Source of the DNA: Eutreptiella sp. 'Long Island Sound 2002'
Taxonomy: Eukaryota > Euglenozoa > Euglenophyceae > Eutreptiales > Eutreptiaceae
Reading direction: 5' to 3'
Length of the DNA stretch: 64,000 nt
NCBI GenBank assembly: GCA_964036045.1
Contig: OZ038378.1
Span: forward strand, 186,595,128 to 186,659,127
How positions within the stretch are numbered: position 1 is the stretch's first letter; every line of letters starts with the position of its first letter. A program made the translations under genes and the position numbers. Below the pieces are notes generated by a model. The model worked only from the letters and a program-made list of their open reading frames with translations, was not told the DNA's origin and ran no database searches. Of this stretch, positions 63,001-64,000 are shown piece after piece.

Positions 63001-64000
63001 GCGCCTGACCTCAGACGCTTCTCACAATGGTGGAAAGCAACCCCCCCCTGGGGACGCCCTTCCGCCACCCCAACAGCGAGCAACACCGGCCCGCAAGGGC
63101 GCACGCTGTGGGCCCGGTGCTGGATCCCCACGCCCGCACCGACGGGGACACACAGGTCGCGGAACCCTGGCTGCCCGCTCCAGAGGACGGGCGGCCGGGG
63201 GAGGGACAGGGCCTGACACCAGGCGCCCCTCACAACAGTGGTAGGCCACCCCCCCCCGGGGACGCCCTTCCGCCACCCCCGCGGCACGCAGCCCCCACAG
63301 GGCATGCAGGCCAAGGGGACAGTGTTGGGCCCCCCACATCCACACACCCGCGCCCACAGCACGTGGGTGGCGGACCCCAACAGCCCGCCCCTATGGGCGG
63401 GCAGTCGGGGGAGAGACAGCGCGTGGCCTCACACGCCCCCCACAATGGTGGAAGGCACCCCCCCCGGGGACGCCCCTCCGCCACCCCCACAGCGAGCAAC
63501 GCCGGCCCGAAAGGGCGCACGCTGTGGGACCGGTGCTGGGTCCCCACGCCCGCACCGACCGCACCCGGGACACACGGGTCGCGGAACCCTGGCTGCCCGC
63601 TCCAGAGGACGGGCGGCCGGGGGAGGGCCAGCGCCTGACTCCAGGCGCCCCTCACAACGGTGGCAGGCCACCCCCCCAAGGGACGGCCCCCAAGGACACC
63701 CTCGCGGCACACAGCTCCTACAGGGCATGCAGGCCAAGGGGACAGTGTTGGGCCCCCACATCCACACACCCGCGCCCGCAGCACGTGGGTGGCGGACCCC
63801 AACAGCCCGCCTTTATGGGCGGGCAGTCGGGGGAGGGACAGCGCGTGGCCTCAGACGCCCCTCACAATGGTGGAAGGCACCCCTCCCGGGGACGCCCTTC
63901 CGCCACCCCCACAGCCAGCAACACCGGCCCGCAAGGGCGCACGCTGTGGGGCCGGTGCTGGGTCCCCACGCCCGCACCGACCGGGACACACAGGTCGCAC
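60011..64000 (+). repeat. GC-rich satellite array B, continues beyond the window
   Basis: The marker GGGCATGCAGGCC recurs near 60,377, 60,797, 61,215, 61,633, 62,053, 62,473, 62,893, 63,311 and 63,731, a period of ~419 bp. Each unit is the A+B dimer of array A in the same orientation, and units here are more uniform than in array A. The apparent 1201-residue ORF across it has equally long counterparts on the other strand, so I treat it as non-coding. Confidence 0.95.

Noticed and set aside
59639-63244. 1201-residue open reading frame across satellite B
   Set aside because: It lies wholly in a GC-rich tandem repeat; long ORFs also run on the opposite strand and in other frames, and the protein only repeats the satellite period.

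Overview
This window reads as repeat-dense nuclear DNA of a eukaryote. Every coding region I can recognise belongs to a transposable element, and I see no cellular gene, tRNA, rRNA or CRISPR array. The very GC-rich elements, huge satellites, G/C homopolymer runs, Ty3/gypsy elements with chromodomains and endonuclease-RT-RNase H LINEs suggest a large-genome microbial eukaryote such as a dinoflagellate or other alga. That assignment is an inference, because no diagnostic host gene or spliced leader was found.

Layout. (1) 1-5648: 3' part of a Ty3/gypsy element (Ty3-1): Gag end, protease plus methyltransferase-like domain, then RT-RNase H-integrase-chromodomain, all in one frame interrupted by a TAG and a TGA. 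(2) 5.65-8.45 kb: AT-richer non-coding DNA, perhaps including its 3' LTR. (3) 8.46-10.72 kb: a nest of a foldback element inside a dispersed repeat, with a 623-bp MITE (TA duplication) inside the foldback. (4) 10.72-16.98 kb: LINE-1 with decayed ORF1 and ORF2 (endonuclease, RT lacking its first half, RNase H). (5) 16.98-19.18 kb: non-coding, with many long G runs. (6) 19.18-20.25 kb: inverted copies of the 8.5-10.4 kb repeats. (7) 20.95-23.02 kb: relic of another retroelement. (8) 23.02-25.7 kb: satellite with a ~420-bp period built of two ~210-bp monomer types. (9) 25.85-38.15 kb: LINE-2, very GC-rich, with many zinc-finger motifs, plus two unrecognised ORFs joined by a TGATG overlap. (10) 38.2-40.63 kb: GC-rich, G-run-rich DNA. 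(11) 40,632-56,046: Ty3-2, a complete Ty3/gypsy element with two LTRs, primer-binding site and polypurine tract. It carries a 4.5-kb TIR transposon (49,602-54,140) with a Harbinger-type transposase relic. (12) 56.05-59.52 kb: minus-strand, 5'-truncated second copy of the last two LINE-2-region ORFs. (13) 60.01-64.0 kb: a second array of the same satellite, running off the window.

The most notable biology is in the two Ty3 elements. Both place a Dam-like adenine-methyltransferase-type domain between protease and RT, and both separate Gag from Pol by a single in-frame TAG with a similar 3' context, which suggests stop-codon readthrough. Ty3-2 also appears to start its Gag reading frame inside the LTR and read across the primer-binding site. 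The satellite immediately upstream of LINE-2 could act as repeated promoter monomers. Most ORFs carry isolated stops or frameshifts, so most copies here are decayed.
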